Shown here piece after piece: positions 1-5,741 of a stretch of 15,402 nucleotides of DNA. Where the stretch lies: positions 1 to 15,402 of the forward strand of contig JAHFLM010000013.1 of NCBI GenBank assembly GCA_023244865.1, read 5' to 3'. A model generated the notes under the pieces. It did not search any database, was not told the DNA's origin, and saw nothing but the letters and a program-made list of their open reading frames with translations. Source of the stretch: Candidatus Harrisonbacteria bacterium. GTDB lineage: Bacteria > Patescibacteriota > Minisyncoccia > UBA6257 > UBA11618. Positions within the stretch are counted from its first letter, which is position 1. Each line of letters starts with the position of its first letter. The translations under genes were made by a program, and so were the position numbers.

Positions 1-21
1 TAGATGAGAATTTATATTACT

Positions 22-53
22 TACCCTATTAGATAATCCATATCCAATGGGTA
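22..53. repeat. Degenerate copy of the CCCGTTAGATA hairpin
   Basis: Imperfect inverted repeat: the left arm at 22-35 reads like CCCTATTAGATA and the right arm at 41-53 like TATCCAATGGG. It resembles the two exact copies at 58-102 and 193-237 but has a bulge and a mismatch. It is probably a decayed member of the same family. Confidence 0.4.
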
Positions 54-57
54 TTTC

Positions 58-102
58 TTTATCCCGTTAGATAATTATATTTACTAATATCTAATGGGAT
101 TT
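58..102 (+). repeat. 45-bp direct repeat, copy 1, containing a hairpin
   Basis: This 45-bp segment recurs without a mismatch at 193-237. Each copy is itself an inverted repeat with arms ATCCCGTTAGATA and TATCTAATGGGAT. The single non-Watson-Crick position would be a G-U wobble in a plus-strand transcript. A related hairpin sits at 13856-13886 in the opposite orientation. Its function is unknown: there is no strong T-run after it, so it is not a textbook terminator. Confidence 0.75.
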
Positions 103-112
103 ATCTACATTT

Positions 113-136
113 CCCCGCACATTTTTAGTTGCGGGG
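113..136. terminator. GC-rich hairpin, possible terminator
   Basis: A perfect 7-bp stem (CCCCGCA at 113-119, TGCGGGG at 130-136) with a 10-nt loop, lying between the two 45-bp repeat copies. The run downstream on the plus strand is only weakly T-rich, and no gene is visible to its left in the window, so its role is uncertain. Confidence 0.4.
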
Positions 137-192
137 ATCATTTTGCTCGATTACTTATTACTATACCTACAATACTTAATACTTATATATTG

Positions 193-237
193 TTTATCCC
201 GTTAGATAATTATATTTACTAATATCTAATGGGATTT
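193..237 (+). repeat. 45-bp direct repeat, copy 2, containing a hairpin
   Basis: Identical to 58-102, 135 bp away and in the same orientation, with the same internal inverted repeat. The stretch from here to 418 contains no credible gene on either strand. It holds only a 12-nt direct repeat, AAACGCTCTTTC, at 339-350 and 406-417. Confidence 0.75.
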
Positions 238-418
238 TACTTACTATTAAATTTTGAGGTGCTCACCACCGACAGATAATCGTTTATTAGTAGCTCCAAT
301 TTACTTGGGGCTGGAACGGTTAAAATCACTTAAAAAATAAACGCTCTTTCTTTTAGCAGCGTAGGGTAGATTGTAGCAAATAGATAACGGAAGTCAAGAC
401 TCAAAAAACGCTCTTTCC

Positions 419-494
419 TGTCATTCCCGCGGAGGCGGGAATCTACATGGATTTGTCTTGAATAACGAAGATTCCCGCCTCCCTGGGAATGACA
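419..494. repeat. Dispersed inverted repeat, TGTCATTCCCGC type
   Basis: Outer arms begin TGTCATTCCCGCGGAGGCGG (419-444) and end CCTCCCTGGGAATGACA (469-494), flanking an unrelated 24-bp centre. A diverged copy lies at 3924-3989, and differently worded elements of the same architecture (TGTCA...TGACA) at 7028-7139 and 9369-9479. Such non-coding elements are common between genes in several bacterial groups, including CPR genomes. No transposase is linked to it. Confidence 0.75.
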
Positions 495-506
495 GACGGG
501 GAACAA

Positions 507-528
507 AAAACACCCGATAGGGTGTTTT
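507..528 (-). terminator. Terminator of the 2476-543 operon
   Basis: The stem AAAACACCC (507-515) pairs with GGGTGTTTT (520-528) around a GATA loop. Read on the minus strand it is followed by a T-run, and it lies 14 bp beyond the stop of the last gene of the minus-strand operon. The flanking A and T runs could let it work in both directions. Confidence 0.8.
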
Positions 529-542
529 AATTTATCTAAATT

Positions 543-692
543 TTAGTCATCATCGGACATTACGTTGATCATTGTGTTAATGGTGATTGCGGCAATTTCG
601 TCGTCTTCTAAGCCACACGCCAAACCGAGGATGATCGCGAGAATGGCGGCGAAGAGGCCGGCGATTAATTTATTGGCTTGTTCATCATTCAT
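543..692 (-). CDS. Micro-protein, 49 aa, one membrane helix, acidic tail
   Basis: An unrecognised 49-residue protein. It opens with MNDEQANKLI, then a hydrophobic segment of about 16 residues (roughly 10-25, rich in Ala, Ile and Leu, one Cys at about 26), then an acidic patch LEDDE, and ends in SDDD. This suggests a single-pass membrane peptide with a charged tail. Its ATG overlaps the TGA of the upstream 34-aa gene in an ATGA junction, so translation is probably coupled; no independent Shine-Dalgarno is clear. It is the last gene of the operon, directly before the terminator at 507-528. The support is the overlap, the intact reading frame and the position; no family is known to me. Confidence 0.6.
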   Translation of the reverse strand: MNDEQANKLIAGLFAAILAIILGLACGLEDDEIAAITINTMINVMSDDD

Positions 693-793
693 GGCAGGTT
701 CGCATAAATGAGAGCGGCGATAGCTGCGCCAACCAATAGCCAGAAAACTTGCCTATAAGACAAACCTCTGTTTGAACTCGGGAAACTGGTCAT
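689..793 (-). CDS. Micro-protein, 34 aa, single membrane helix
   Basis: An unrecognised 34-residue protein. After a polar N-terminus with Arg 9 and Arg 14 comes a hydrophobic stretch from about residue 16 to 33 (VFWLLVGAAIAALIYANL), enough for one membrane span. AAAGGA follows straight after the TAG stop of the upstream gene and lies about 11 nt before this ATG, an acceptable ribosome site. The TGA overlaps the ATG of the next gene by 4 nt. Its place behind two two-helix membrane proteins suggests the whole operon works at the membrane. The function is unknown. Confidence 0.6.
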   Translation of the reverse strand: MTSFPSSNRGLSYRQVFWLLVGAAIAALIYANLP

Positions 794-810
794 CGTATCT
801 TTGATCCTTT

Positions 811-1194
811 CTAGGGCAGACTCGGGACTTTTCTAGAAGCTGAATCGTTAATATGAAGATTAGGTTCGCGGCCCGGGTTAGGCCGATTATTAGGATGGAC
901 TACGCAACTAGCGACCATTTCGCCGAGCTGCTGAAAGTCCATGACCTTAGCTTTCAAGTTCAGGATGATGTCTTTTTCGTGGCGATAGATCATGAAATGA
1001 AATAGCGCACTCACGAAGGAAATAGCCACGCTAATCCAAAAAAGAAATTCTTTTGACTCGATTCTGAAAGTTAAGACGAAAGTGCCGACCAGAATTCCGG
1101 TATAAAGGAAGAAGGCGCGCCTGATGGGCACCAACACTTCATCGTGAATTGTCTCGTCGGCTAGAATATCTAGATCCGCCTCTTCAAGTTTCAT
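811..1194 (-). CDS. Two-helix membrane protein, paralogue of the 1640-1233 gene
   Basis: A 127-aa protein of no family I recognise. The cytosol-like N-terminus carries the motif DLDILADETIHDEV and then PIRRAFF. Two hydrophobic segments follow (about residues 28-45 and 51-70), then FHFMIYRHEKD and a hydrophilic, Pro/Asn-rich C-terminus. The neighbour upstream has the same sequence of motifs (DETIxDxV, PxRxxFF, LxHFxxxxHE), so the two arose by tandem duplication. The start is fixed by GAAAGGAG 9 nt upstream of the ATG, and that Shine-Dalgarno lies inside the dispersed repeat at 1205-1234. The shared DETI and HE motifs may be functional; this is inference. Confidence 0.8.
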   Translation of the reverse strand: MKLEEADLDILADETIHDEVLVPIRRAFFLYTGILVGTFVLTFRIESKEFLFWISVAISFVSALFHFMIYRHEKDIILNLKAKVMDFQQLGEMVASCVVHPNNRPNPGREPNLHINDSASRKVPSLP

Positions 1195-1204
1195 GACTCA
1201 GTGC

Positions 1205-1234
1205 TCCTTTCGGCAAGCTCAAGGCAAGCCTTTC
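1205..1234 (-). repeat. 30-bp dispersed repeat that carries a ribosome binding site
   Basis: On the minus strand this reads GAAAGGCTTGCC...GCCGAAAGGA. It matches 15203-15232 with one mismatch in 30 bases. At both places the GAAAGGA end falls 9-10 nt before the ATG of a minus-strand gene and serves as its Shine-Dalgarno. The other end overlaps the TGA stop of the upstream gene by two bases. Confidence 0.75.
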
Positions 1235-1640
1235 AGCAGGATGGGATTTGGTGTTCGTCATAGACATCTATTCTCCTTGGTGGATTATCTCTTAGACTTC
1301 TTCGGGAGTCCGCAACAAGACGTTCGACGTCACCTCTATCTTCCGCCTGAGAAACTTTTAAGTATCTAATTCTGACCGCAAGTCTACGAACAGCTTGTTC
1401 CTCATGACAAAAAACTAGGAAATGAAGAAGACCGCTGATCATAAAAATCAGCAGACTAAGACAAAAGAGTTGCGTTTGGGTTTTATCATGCCAATAATAG
1501 ATTAAGCCAATTAAGACAAAAGCACTGGTCCACCAAAAGAAACTTAGCCTAAGTGGATGGGCTACATCGTCATCAATCGTTTCATCAAGCAAAGTATTCA
1601 GATCTTGATCTGAAACATTATCTGCGATATTTGAATTCAT
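1233..1640 (-). CDS. Two-helix membrane protein, paralogue of the 1194-811 gene
   Basis: A 135-aa hypothetical protein starting MNSNIADNVS. The ATG at 1638-1640 is preferred over an upstream start 26 codons earlier, because AAAGGG lies 8-9 nt before it and its ATG overlaps the TGA of the upstream peptidase gene (ATGA), so translation is probably coupled. It has the DETIDDDV motif, PLRLSFF, then two hydrophobic segments (about residues 35-49 and 56-73), LLHFLVFCHEE, and a basic, Arg-rich tail. The motif order matches the downstream gene. The function is not known; the operon with a zinc carboxypeptidase suggests a role at the envelope. Confidence 0.8.
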   Translation of the reverse strand: MNSNIADNVSDQDLNTLLDETIDDDVAHPLRLSFFWWTSAFVLIGLIYYWHDKTQTQLFCLSLLIFMISGLLHFLVFCHEEQAVRRLAVRIRYLKVSQAEDRGDVERLVADSRRSLRDNPPRRIDVYDEHQIPSC

Positions 1641-2476
1641 GAATCTAACCCTTTCAAGTGATCCAGGATCGAACAGATGGCTCGGACGTGAGTGTCGATT
1701 CTTCTTTCGAGCAACCAATGAGTTGGGGTTTCGAGAGTGAAAGAATGGTTGGTGTAGTGATTGTACAGATAGCCATCGAAGCTCGTGCCGGCAACATAGA
1801 ACTGGTTGTCATTCCCTTCGGGGTACCAGATGACACCGTTATTATTCTTGTCGCCATAAATCTTCGGCCACCGGCAAACCGGGATACCAGAGCAATTCAT
1901 GTCATTAATCACATTCTCGCCAATTCTTAATCCAGAAGCCAGCGTGGCGGTTTCCCACATCCAAAATTCAGAAGGGTTGTCTGCCGGCAAATAATCTTCT
2001 TTAGGGTCGATAGCGTTTTGATCGCATTCATGAAGATCGATCGTGGCAGCATATTTCGTCGGACCTTGTCTCAATGCTTCTAAAATCAATCTCACCTCTT
2101 GCGAATCAGAGGCGTTAGAAAAGTCGCGGTTCAAATTAACGTGAAGCATATTCTCACGCCGCCGCGTCTCAAAACCACTTGGGTTCACGCAGGGGTAGCA
2201 GTGGAAATTGAAGTACTTCAAATAACTAGTCACCCGCTCTTCCAAAAAACGGATAATTGCCAAGCCACCGGCTGGCTCGTCGCCATGGACAAGGCCAGAA
2301 AGCAAAATATCTTTAGGATTCTCAGCTTGCGGCCAATTAGCCACTACTTGAGGCAAAAAATATTCAAACTTACCAAAACGAACCTGCCCGATCCTGTTAA
2401 CGTGGATATTGTAACTACTGTTAAATTGAACCAATTTGTCCAGAATAGAACGACCAAAAGATTCACGGAGATTCAT
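1637..2476 (-). CDS. M14-family zinc carboxypeptidase / AstE-like deacylase
   Basis: A 279-aa metallohydrolase. The sequence shows GLVHGDEP (zinc ligands His64 and Glu67), LNRDF (substrate-binding Asn116/Arg117 region), IDLHE (third zinc ligand His149) and FTLETPTHW (Glu249, placed like the catalytic Glu of M14 enzymes). Known members remove a C-terminal residue from a peptide, or deacylate an amino acid (aspartoacylase and succinylglutamate desuccinylase). Which applies here cannot be read from sequence. There is no signal peptide, so it is probably cytoplasmic. It is the first gene of a five-gene minus-strand operon behind the promoter at 2536-2564, and its stop overlaps the next start. A murein-peptide or small-peptide substrate is possible but only inferred. 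Confidence 0.85.
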   Translation of the reverse strand: MNLRESFGRSILDKLVQFNSSYNIHVNRIGQVRFGKFEYFLPQVVANWPQAENPKDILLSGLVHGDEPAGGLAIIRFLEERVTSYLKYFNFHCYPCVNPSGFETRRRENMLHVNLNRDFSNASDSQEVRLILEALRQGPTKYAATIDLHECDQNAIDPKEDYLPADNPSEFWMWETATLASGLRIGENVINDMNCSGIPVCRWPKIYGDKNNNGVIWYPEGNDNQFYVAGTSFDGYLYNHYTNHSFTLETPTHWLLERRIDTHVRAICSILDHLKGLDS

Positions 2477-2535
2477 GGCTTTCCCTCGCTTTCTTAAAGT
2501 TATTTGTCAAAGGATGAAAATCCTAACTGCCTAAG

Positions 2536-2564
2536 ATAATAGATAAAAATGATGGTTTTGTCAA
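2536..2564 (-). promoter_or_regulatory. Sigma70-type promoter of the 2476-543 operon
   Basis: On the minus strand, TTGACA (2564-2559) and TATTAT (2541-2536) are separated by exactly 17 bp. The start of transcription would fall near 2529, giving a leader of about 50 nt before the peptidase ATG. Confidence 0.75.
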
Positions 2565-2575
2565 ACTAAACTTAC

Positions 2576-2604
2576 TTGCCTCAAAAAATGCTACGTGGCA
2601 TATT
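2576..2604 (+). promoter_or_regulatory. Possible promoter for the 2648-3844 genes
   Basis: TTGCCT and CATATT stand 17 bp apart on the plus strand, just upstream of the strong Shine-Dalgarno (AAGGAG) of the 2648 gene. The match is only moderate. Other AT-rich boxes in this divergent gap could serve instead. Confidence 0.35.
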
Positions 2605-2647
2605 AGGTGAGGTTTTTTGATAATTTAATCAGAAGGAGTGACTAGAT

Positions 2648-3199
2648 ATGGAAGAGATGAATTATAGGGTAATCGCAAAGCCGATGGGTAAATTGAGTGA
2701 AAAAAGTTTGTGCGAAGCGAGAGTAGGGATAACTATTGTGATGGCTGCGTCTGGCAATAGAGCTCCCCAAAATTTTAGAGTCTTGGCTTGCTCAGCTAAG
2801 CATCCGCAACAATTTATCGGCATAAGTGACAAAAGCTTTTTCTATGAGACGATTTTTGATGATGATCAATTAATTCTCGTGGAATTACCGAATACCGACA
2901 TTAAACTTTTTAGATGTATATATAAGAGAGGTGAATTTGGACGGGGTGAGACGAAGGAATTGAAAGAAGCGATTGAGTTTCCGAAGACTGGCAGTTTGGT
3001 TTCAATTGAAAATGACGAATTAGTGATTGGTCATAAAAGTAGCTCGGGCTGTTTTCAATCGGCCGAAGTCCGTGAAAATGAGGCTTACCGAGTAGTACCT
3101 GATAAAAAGATGATGCTTTGGTACTTATTAGGCAAAATTTCTTCTTCGGAACTCCGGATTATTTCTAATATTTATACTCGTAACAAACATTGTGTGTAA
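2648..3199 (+). CDS. Hypothetical protein, 183 aa
   Basis: A soluble-looking protein that I do not recognise. It has no membrane segment and no obvious catalytic motif. Alternating short hydrophobic stretches (ARVGITIVMAAS, QLILVELP, GSLVSIENDELVIG) suggest a mostly beta fold. The start is well supported: AAGGAG lies about 9 nt upstream of the ATG. It faces the minus-strand peptidase operon across a 170-bp divergent gap and is followed after 36 bp by a cysteine-rich gene in the same direction, with one shared terminator at 3854-3890, so the two probably form an operon. Confidence 0.7.
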   Translation: MEEMNYRVIAKPMGKLSEKSLCEARVGITIVMAASGNRAPQNFRVLACSAKHPQQFIGISDKSFFYETIFDDDQLILVELPNTDIKLFRCIYKRGEFGRGETKELKEAIEFPKTGSLVSIENDELVIGHKSSSGCFQSAEVRENEAYRVVPDKKMMLWYLLGKISSSELRIISNIYTRNKHCV

Positions 3200-3235
3200 A
3201 AAATTGCCAATCAAAAGGATGGCTAGAAAGAGAAA

Positions 3236-3844
3236 ATGCCGATGAGCGCATATCAAGCAAATGCCGAAGCCGAAAGATTGATATTAGAATTAAGTGCTTT
3301 AAAGTTTCCGTTTAAGTTTAGAAAGATAATGAGCTGTTGGCTTTGTAGAGCTATTAATTCTCCGGAGCTCGTAAAGGGTTGCTGCGCGAAAGAAAAGGCC
3401 AAAGTTAGAACTGCGGTTTTTCATAGGGATGAGAAGATGGATGAATTTCGCTATTGCATAAGCTGCAAGCAAATTCAGCGCGGAAATAAGCCGGGGGGGT
3501 GTTATTGCTATCCCGCAACGGCTGCATGGCTAATACCGGTGTTGCAAGATATTGAATACGTCGAATGCACCGCATGTGCTTACCGAGCACCACTAATTCT
3601 TTTCTCTGATAAAATTCCGGAGCAATGCCCAGGCTGCCACTACTTAAGAAATAGAGCGATTGATAAAATCGTAAGCTGGCAAAACAGATTAACTGGCGGA
3701 ATTATGATTGGAGCTATGTCGACTATGATGGCTGATCCCAATGATGATCTTGAAACTTATGTGGCTAACCTTGTCTTTCTGAAAACTTTTACTCCTAAAT
3801 CACGAGCCACGTCATTCTTTCATGCTGCGAATGGCATGGAATGA
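3236..3844 (+). CDS. Cysteine-rich protein with three potential zinc sites
   Basis: A 202-aa hypothetical protein. Cysteines come in three clusters: C34-x2-C37 with C49-C50; C74-x2-C77 with C89-x-C91; and C111-x2-C114 with C131-x2-C134. Each set has four cysteines and would suit a zinc ribbon. The region after about 140 has no cysteine and ends in a mixed helical stretch. ATG codons at 3236 and 3242 are both possible starts: an AGAAAGAG run precedes the first closely, and neither has a strong Shine-Dalgarno. It probably shares an operon with the 2648 gene. Zinc ribbons of this kind often bind nucleic acid or protein, but no specific function can be assigned. Confidence 0.75.
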   Translation: MPMSAYQANAEAERLILELSALKFPFKFRKIMSCWLCRAINSPELVKGCCAKEKAKVRTAVFHRDEKMDEFRYCISCKQIQRGNKPGGCYCYPATAAWLIPVLQDIEYVECTACAYRAPLILFSDKIPEQCPGCHYLRNRAIDKIVSWQNRLTGGIMIGAMSTMMADPNDDLETYVANLVFLKTFTPKSRATSFFHAANGME

Positions 3845-3853
3845 AAATAATAT

Positions 3854-3890
3854 AAAACCCCGAGACGGTGAACGTCGTCGGGGTTTTTAT
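3854..3890 (+). terminator. Rho-independent terminator
   Basis: AAAACCCCGA...GACG pairs with CGTC...TCGGGGTTTT (one bulged G), followed by a T-rich tail on the plus strand. It lies 9 bp after the 3844 stop. On the minus strand the other side is also T-rich, so it may also stop transcripts from the 4499-3999 gene. Confidence 0.85.
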
Positions 3891-3923
3891 TTTTCTTATT
3901 AATTAATTTGCGATTAAACACAT

Positions 3924-3989
3924 AAGATTCCTGCCTCCTATCCTTCGCGCAAGGCTACGGCATGGCGCGGCGCAGGAATGACAAATCTT
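3924..3989. repeat. Diverged copy of the TGTCATTCC inverted repeat
   Basis: AAGATTCCTGCC on the left and GCAGGAATGACA near the right edge match the arms of the element at 419-494, with CTG in place of CCG. The centre is different and contains its own short palindromic segment rich in GCGC. It fills most of the gap between the 3854-3890 terminator and the stop of the minus-strand gene. Confidence 0.65.
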
Positions 3990-3998
3990 ATTACTTTA

Positions 3999-4499
3999 TT
4001 AATTAATCGAGCCGGCTTCGCCGCTACTGGGATCTTCATGAGTAATATCATCGAAAAAATCAGCGGGTGGATTATCTGGTAATCTGGGGTGGGTAGGCTT
4101 GTTGTCGCAACCACAGCTAGCACAAATGGCGGCTGGCAGCTCGCAAGGTTCTGGCTCGTAATCTCTACCTAGATTAATCTCGAAGACTCTGAAGCCTTGC
4201 ACTAAATCGGGCATGTCGAAAAAGAAATCACGATGACGCTTCCAGATTATGACCAAACAACAAACACCCTTATCATCTTCAGCATTATCAATATCCGCTA
4301 ACTTGCGAATCTCGATGCCCCACAGGCAAGCGCCGAGAGCTTCGTCTCTCCTCCCCTGCTTCGCTAAAGTTTTAGCAAGCTTGGTCTTGGCTTTAATGGC
4401 TCGCGCATGATTCTTGCGAATATCAACAAAGAATTTCCGATAAATAATAAACGCCCCAAAAACTACAGCTCCTATCCAAAGCAGATAATGATTTTGCAT
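3999..4499 (-). CDS. Membrane-anchored hypothetical protein, 166 aa
   Basis: The N-terminus has one hydrophobic segment (about residues 4-20, YLLWIGAVVFGAFIIY) followed by a basic, helical stretch with Lys and Arg. The middle contains a TPR-like helical piece (AKTLAKQGRRDEALGACLWGIEIRKLA), and the C-terminus is Pro- and Asp-rich with CASCGCD. This suggests a single-pass anchor with a cytosolic domain; orientation is inferred from the positive charges after the helix. AAGGAG about 7 nt before the ATG supports the start. It stands alone on the minus strand between plus-strand clusters. I do not recognise a family. Confidence 0.7.
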   Translation of the reverse strand: MQNHYLLWIGAVVFGAFIIYRKFFVDIRKNHARAIKAKTKLAKTLAKQGRRDEALGACLWGIEIRKLADIDNAEDDKGVCCLVIIWKRHRDFFFDMPDLVQGFRVFEINLGRDYEPEPCELPAAICASCGCDNKPTHPRLPDNPPADFFDDITHEDPSSGEAGSIN

Positions 4500-4559
4500 A
4501 GCAAAACTCCTTAAAAAGAACTACCTGAAGCCTGCTCTCTTTTTTAGAAAAACCCAACA

Positions 4560-4588
4560 TTTACAAAAAAAGCTGATTAATCTATTAT
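4560..4588 (+). promoter_or_regulatory. Promoter of the zinc-ribbon operon
   Basis: TTTACA (4560-4565) and TATTAT (4583-4588) are spaced by 17 bp on the plus strand. Transcription would begin near 4595, leaving a leader of about 95 nt before the 4690 start. The rest of the 4500-4689 gap shows no further gene. Confidence 0.65.
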
Positions 4589-4689
4589 TCGAACCAGTCG
4601 TTTGATAATTTTTACTAGAAGTAGAGAGTCTCAACTAACGAAAGTCGCCGTCGCTAAAAGCTATGGCGCCCGAAGGAAGGATCTCTGCA

Positions 4690-4911
4690 ATGCGCTATCT
4701 TAAGTGTCCTTATTGTGAGAGCTTTAGGCCGGCTTATGAAAAAAAGTGCCTAAACGAAAATTGTAATAAGCAAGCCATGAGATCGGAAGGTTTTTTTACT
4801 AGAAACTTTCGTTGGCCAAGAAAAAGGGAAATAAGAAGATTGAGATTTCTAAAACAAGTTAAATCCCTCGCCTGCTTTCCCAGGCTATCTCAAGAAGGAG
4901 ACGCGGCATGA
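4690..4911 (+). CDS. Zinc-ribbon micro-protein 1, basic tail
   Basis: A 73-aa protein starting MRYLKCPYCE. Four cysteines (C6, C9, C20, C25; CxxC and CxxxxC) form a likely zinc-binding knuckle, followed by a strongly basic stretch (RWPRKREIRRLRFLKQVK) that could contact nucleic acid. The ATG at 4690 is chosen over one nine codons earlier because GGAAGGA lies 8 nt upstream of it. The stop overlaps the next start (ATGA). It is the first of five overlapping or touching zinc-ribbon genes. The function is unknown. Confidence 0.75.
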   Translation: MRYLKCPYCESFRPAYEKKCLNENCNKQAMRSEGFFTRNFRWPRKREIRRLRFLKQVKSLACFPRLSQEGDAA

Positions 4912-5054
4912 GAATACCCAACAGAAAGTGTTCTTGCGGCTTCGTTTTCTCAGGTAGAAAACTCAGATGCCCTAGATGCAATGAAAGACGTGATAAGTCT
5001 ACTGAGGAAAGCGATGAAAATGACAAACTCCAAAGAGAAAGGAATCGATCATGA
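4908..5054 (+). CDS. Zinc-ribbon micro-protein 2, 48 aa
   Basis: A 48-aa protein beginning MRIPNRKCSCG. Cysteines C8, C10, C21 and C24 (CxC ... CPRC) suit one zinc ion. The rest is highly charged and probably disordered (STEESDENDK, then QRERNR). The start is very well supported by AAGAAGGAG 7 nt upstream. It overlaps both neighbours by 4 nt, so it lies within a coupled translation chain. I do not recognise a family; the CxC start of the ribbon distinguishes it from its neighbours. Confidence 0.75.
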   Translation: MRIPNRKCSCGFVFSGRKLRCPRCNERRDKSTEESDENDKLQRERNRS

Positions 5055-5395
5055 GACATGGAAGAACTTGCCCGAAATGCGGATCTTCAGTTAATCCAGA
5101 ACAAGACGTTTGTGGCAAATGCCGTCACCTTTTTACTAGTATAGACGAAGAAGATGAAGAGCCTTGGGACGAAGATGATATTGCTAGTCTAACTGAAAAA
5201 ACCGAAATGGATCTGGATGATGAAGATGATTGGGATGAGAGAGAAGATAGTGGTGGCGTGATTATGGAAGATGATCCAAATGCTGAGCGAGAAAGCTTTG
5301 ACGGGGAACAAGAAGATGATTGGGATCCGCCGATCTATGATGATGACGAAGAAGATGGCGGCGAAGACGGCCTTGATGGCTCGGGAGATGATTAA
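5051..5395 (+). CDS. Zinc ribbon with a long acidic tail
   Basis: A 114-aa protein. The N-terminal ribbon is TCPKCGSSVNPEQDVCGKC (C7, C10, C21, C24), a typical zinc-ribbon spacing. Residues from about 31 to the end are dominated by Asp and Glu with few hydrophobics, so the tail is almost certainly disordered and strongly negative. A tail like this could mimic nucleic acid, bind basic partners (the 4690 protein next to it is basic) or bind cations; these are inferences. AAAGGA precedes the ATG, which overlaps the preceding stop. The next gene starts two bases after its stop. Confidence 0.8.
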   Translation: MRHGRTCPKCGSSVNPEQDVCGKCRHLFTSIDEEDEEPWDEDDIASLTEKTEMDLDDEDDWDEREDSGGVIMEDDPNAERESFDGEQEDDWDPPIYDDDEEDGGEDGLDGSGDD

Positions 5396-5397
5396 TC

Positions 5398-5565
5398 ATG
5401 CCAAAAAAATGCGAAAGATGTGGCGGTGACGATGAATCGAAATGCACTTGTAAAATTGCTGAAACTGAAACACTGAGAAGCCTAGTTGGCTGCCAAGGTT
5501 GCCGGACATTGTATTCGAGCAAGCACATGAGTTGCCCAAAATGCGGAATGCCGAGGCAAGGATGA
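5398..5565 (+). CDS. Double zinc-knuckle micro-protein, 55 aa
   Basis: A 55-residue protein with eight cysteines: C5, C8, C16, C18 (CxxC ... CxC) and C32, C35, C46, C49 (CxxC ... CxxC). These are two complete potential zinc sites in a very small protein. It starts two bases after the TAA of the acidic-tail gene and has no Shine-Dalgarno of its own that stands out, so termination-reinitiation is likely. Its TGA overlaps the next ATG. No family is recognised. Confidence 0.72.
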   Translation: MPKKCERCGGDDESKCTCKIAETETLRSLVGCQGCRTLYSSKHMSCPKCGMPRQG

Positions 5566-5726
5566 GCGATCAGAAAAGAGGCTCAGTTAAACCCAAGAAA
5601 ACGCAAACTCAGACAATTACTCCTAATCATATGGATTATTGCTCTCGCTGTCAGAATTATCAAAATCAGGGATTCAGTAGCTGCTTGAATTGTGGAAATA
5701 CAAAACTAAAGAAAAGAAGGATTTGA
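5562..5726 (+). CDS. Zinc-ribbon micro-protein, 54 aa, Lys/Gln/Thr-rich N-terminus
   Basis: A 54-aa protein starting MSDQKRGSVK. The start at 5562 is preferred over an in-frame ATG 21 codons upstream because it overlaps the preceding TGA (ATGA) as at the other junctions of this operon, and because the longer version would overlap the previous gene by 67 bp. A flexible basic N-terminus leads into a ribbon with C27, C30, C41 and C44, then a KLKKRR tail. It is the last gene before the terminator at 5742-5766. The function is unknown. Confidence 0.72.
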   Translation: MSDQKRGSVKPKKTQTQTITPNHMDYCSRCQNYQNQGFSSCLNCGNTKLKKRRI

Positions 5727-5741
5727 ATAAATCGAATTAGC

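Noticed and set aside
22..237. A CRISPR array at the left end
   Set aside because: There are only two exact repeats, 135 bp apart, with no regular spacers and no cas genes in the window.
2099..2497. A 132-codon plus-strand frame opposite the peptidase gene
   Set aside because: It lies antisense to a gene with clear catalytic motifs and has no ribosome site or recognisable composition.
3219..3245. An 8-codon frame (MARKRKCR) whose TGA overlaps an ATG inside the start of the 3236 gene
   Set aside because: Its AAAAGG site is too close to the ATG to work, and such a short frame can occur by chance.
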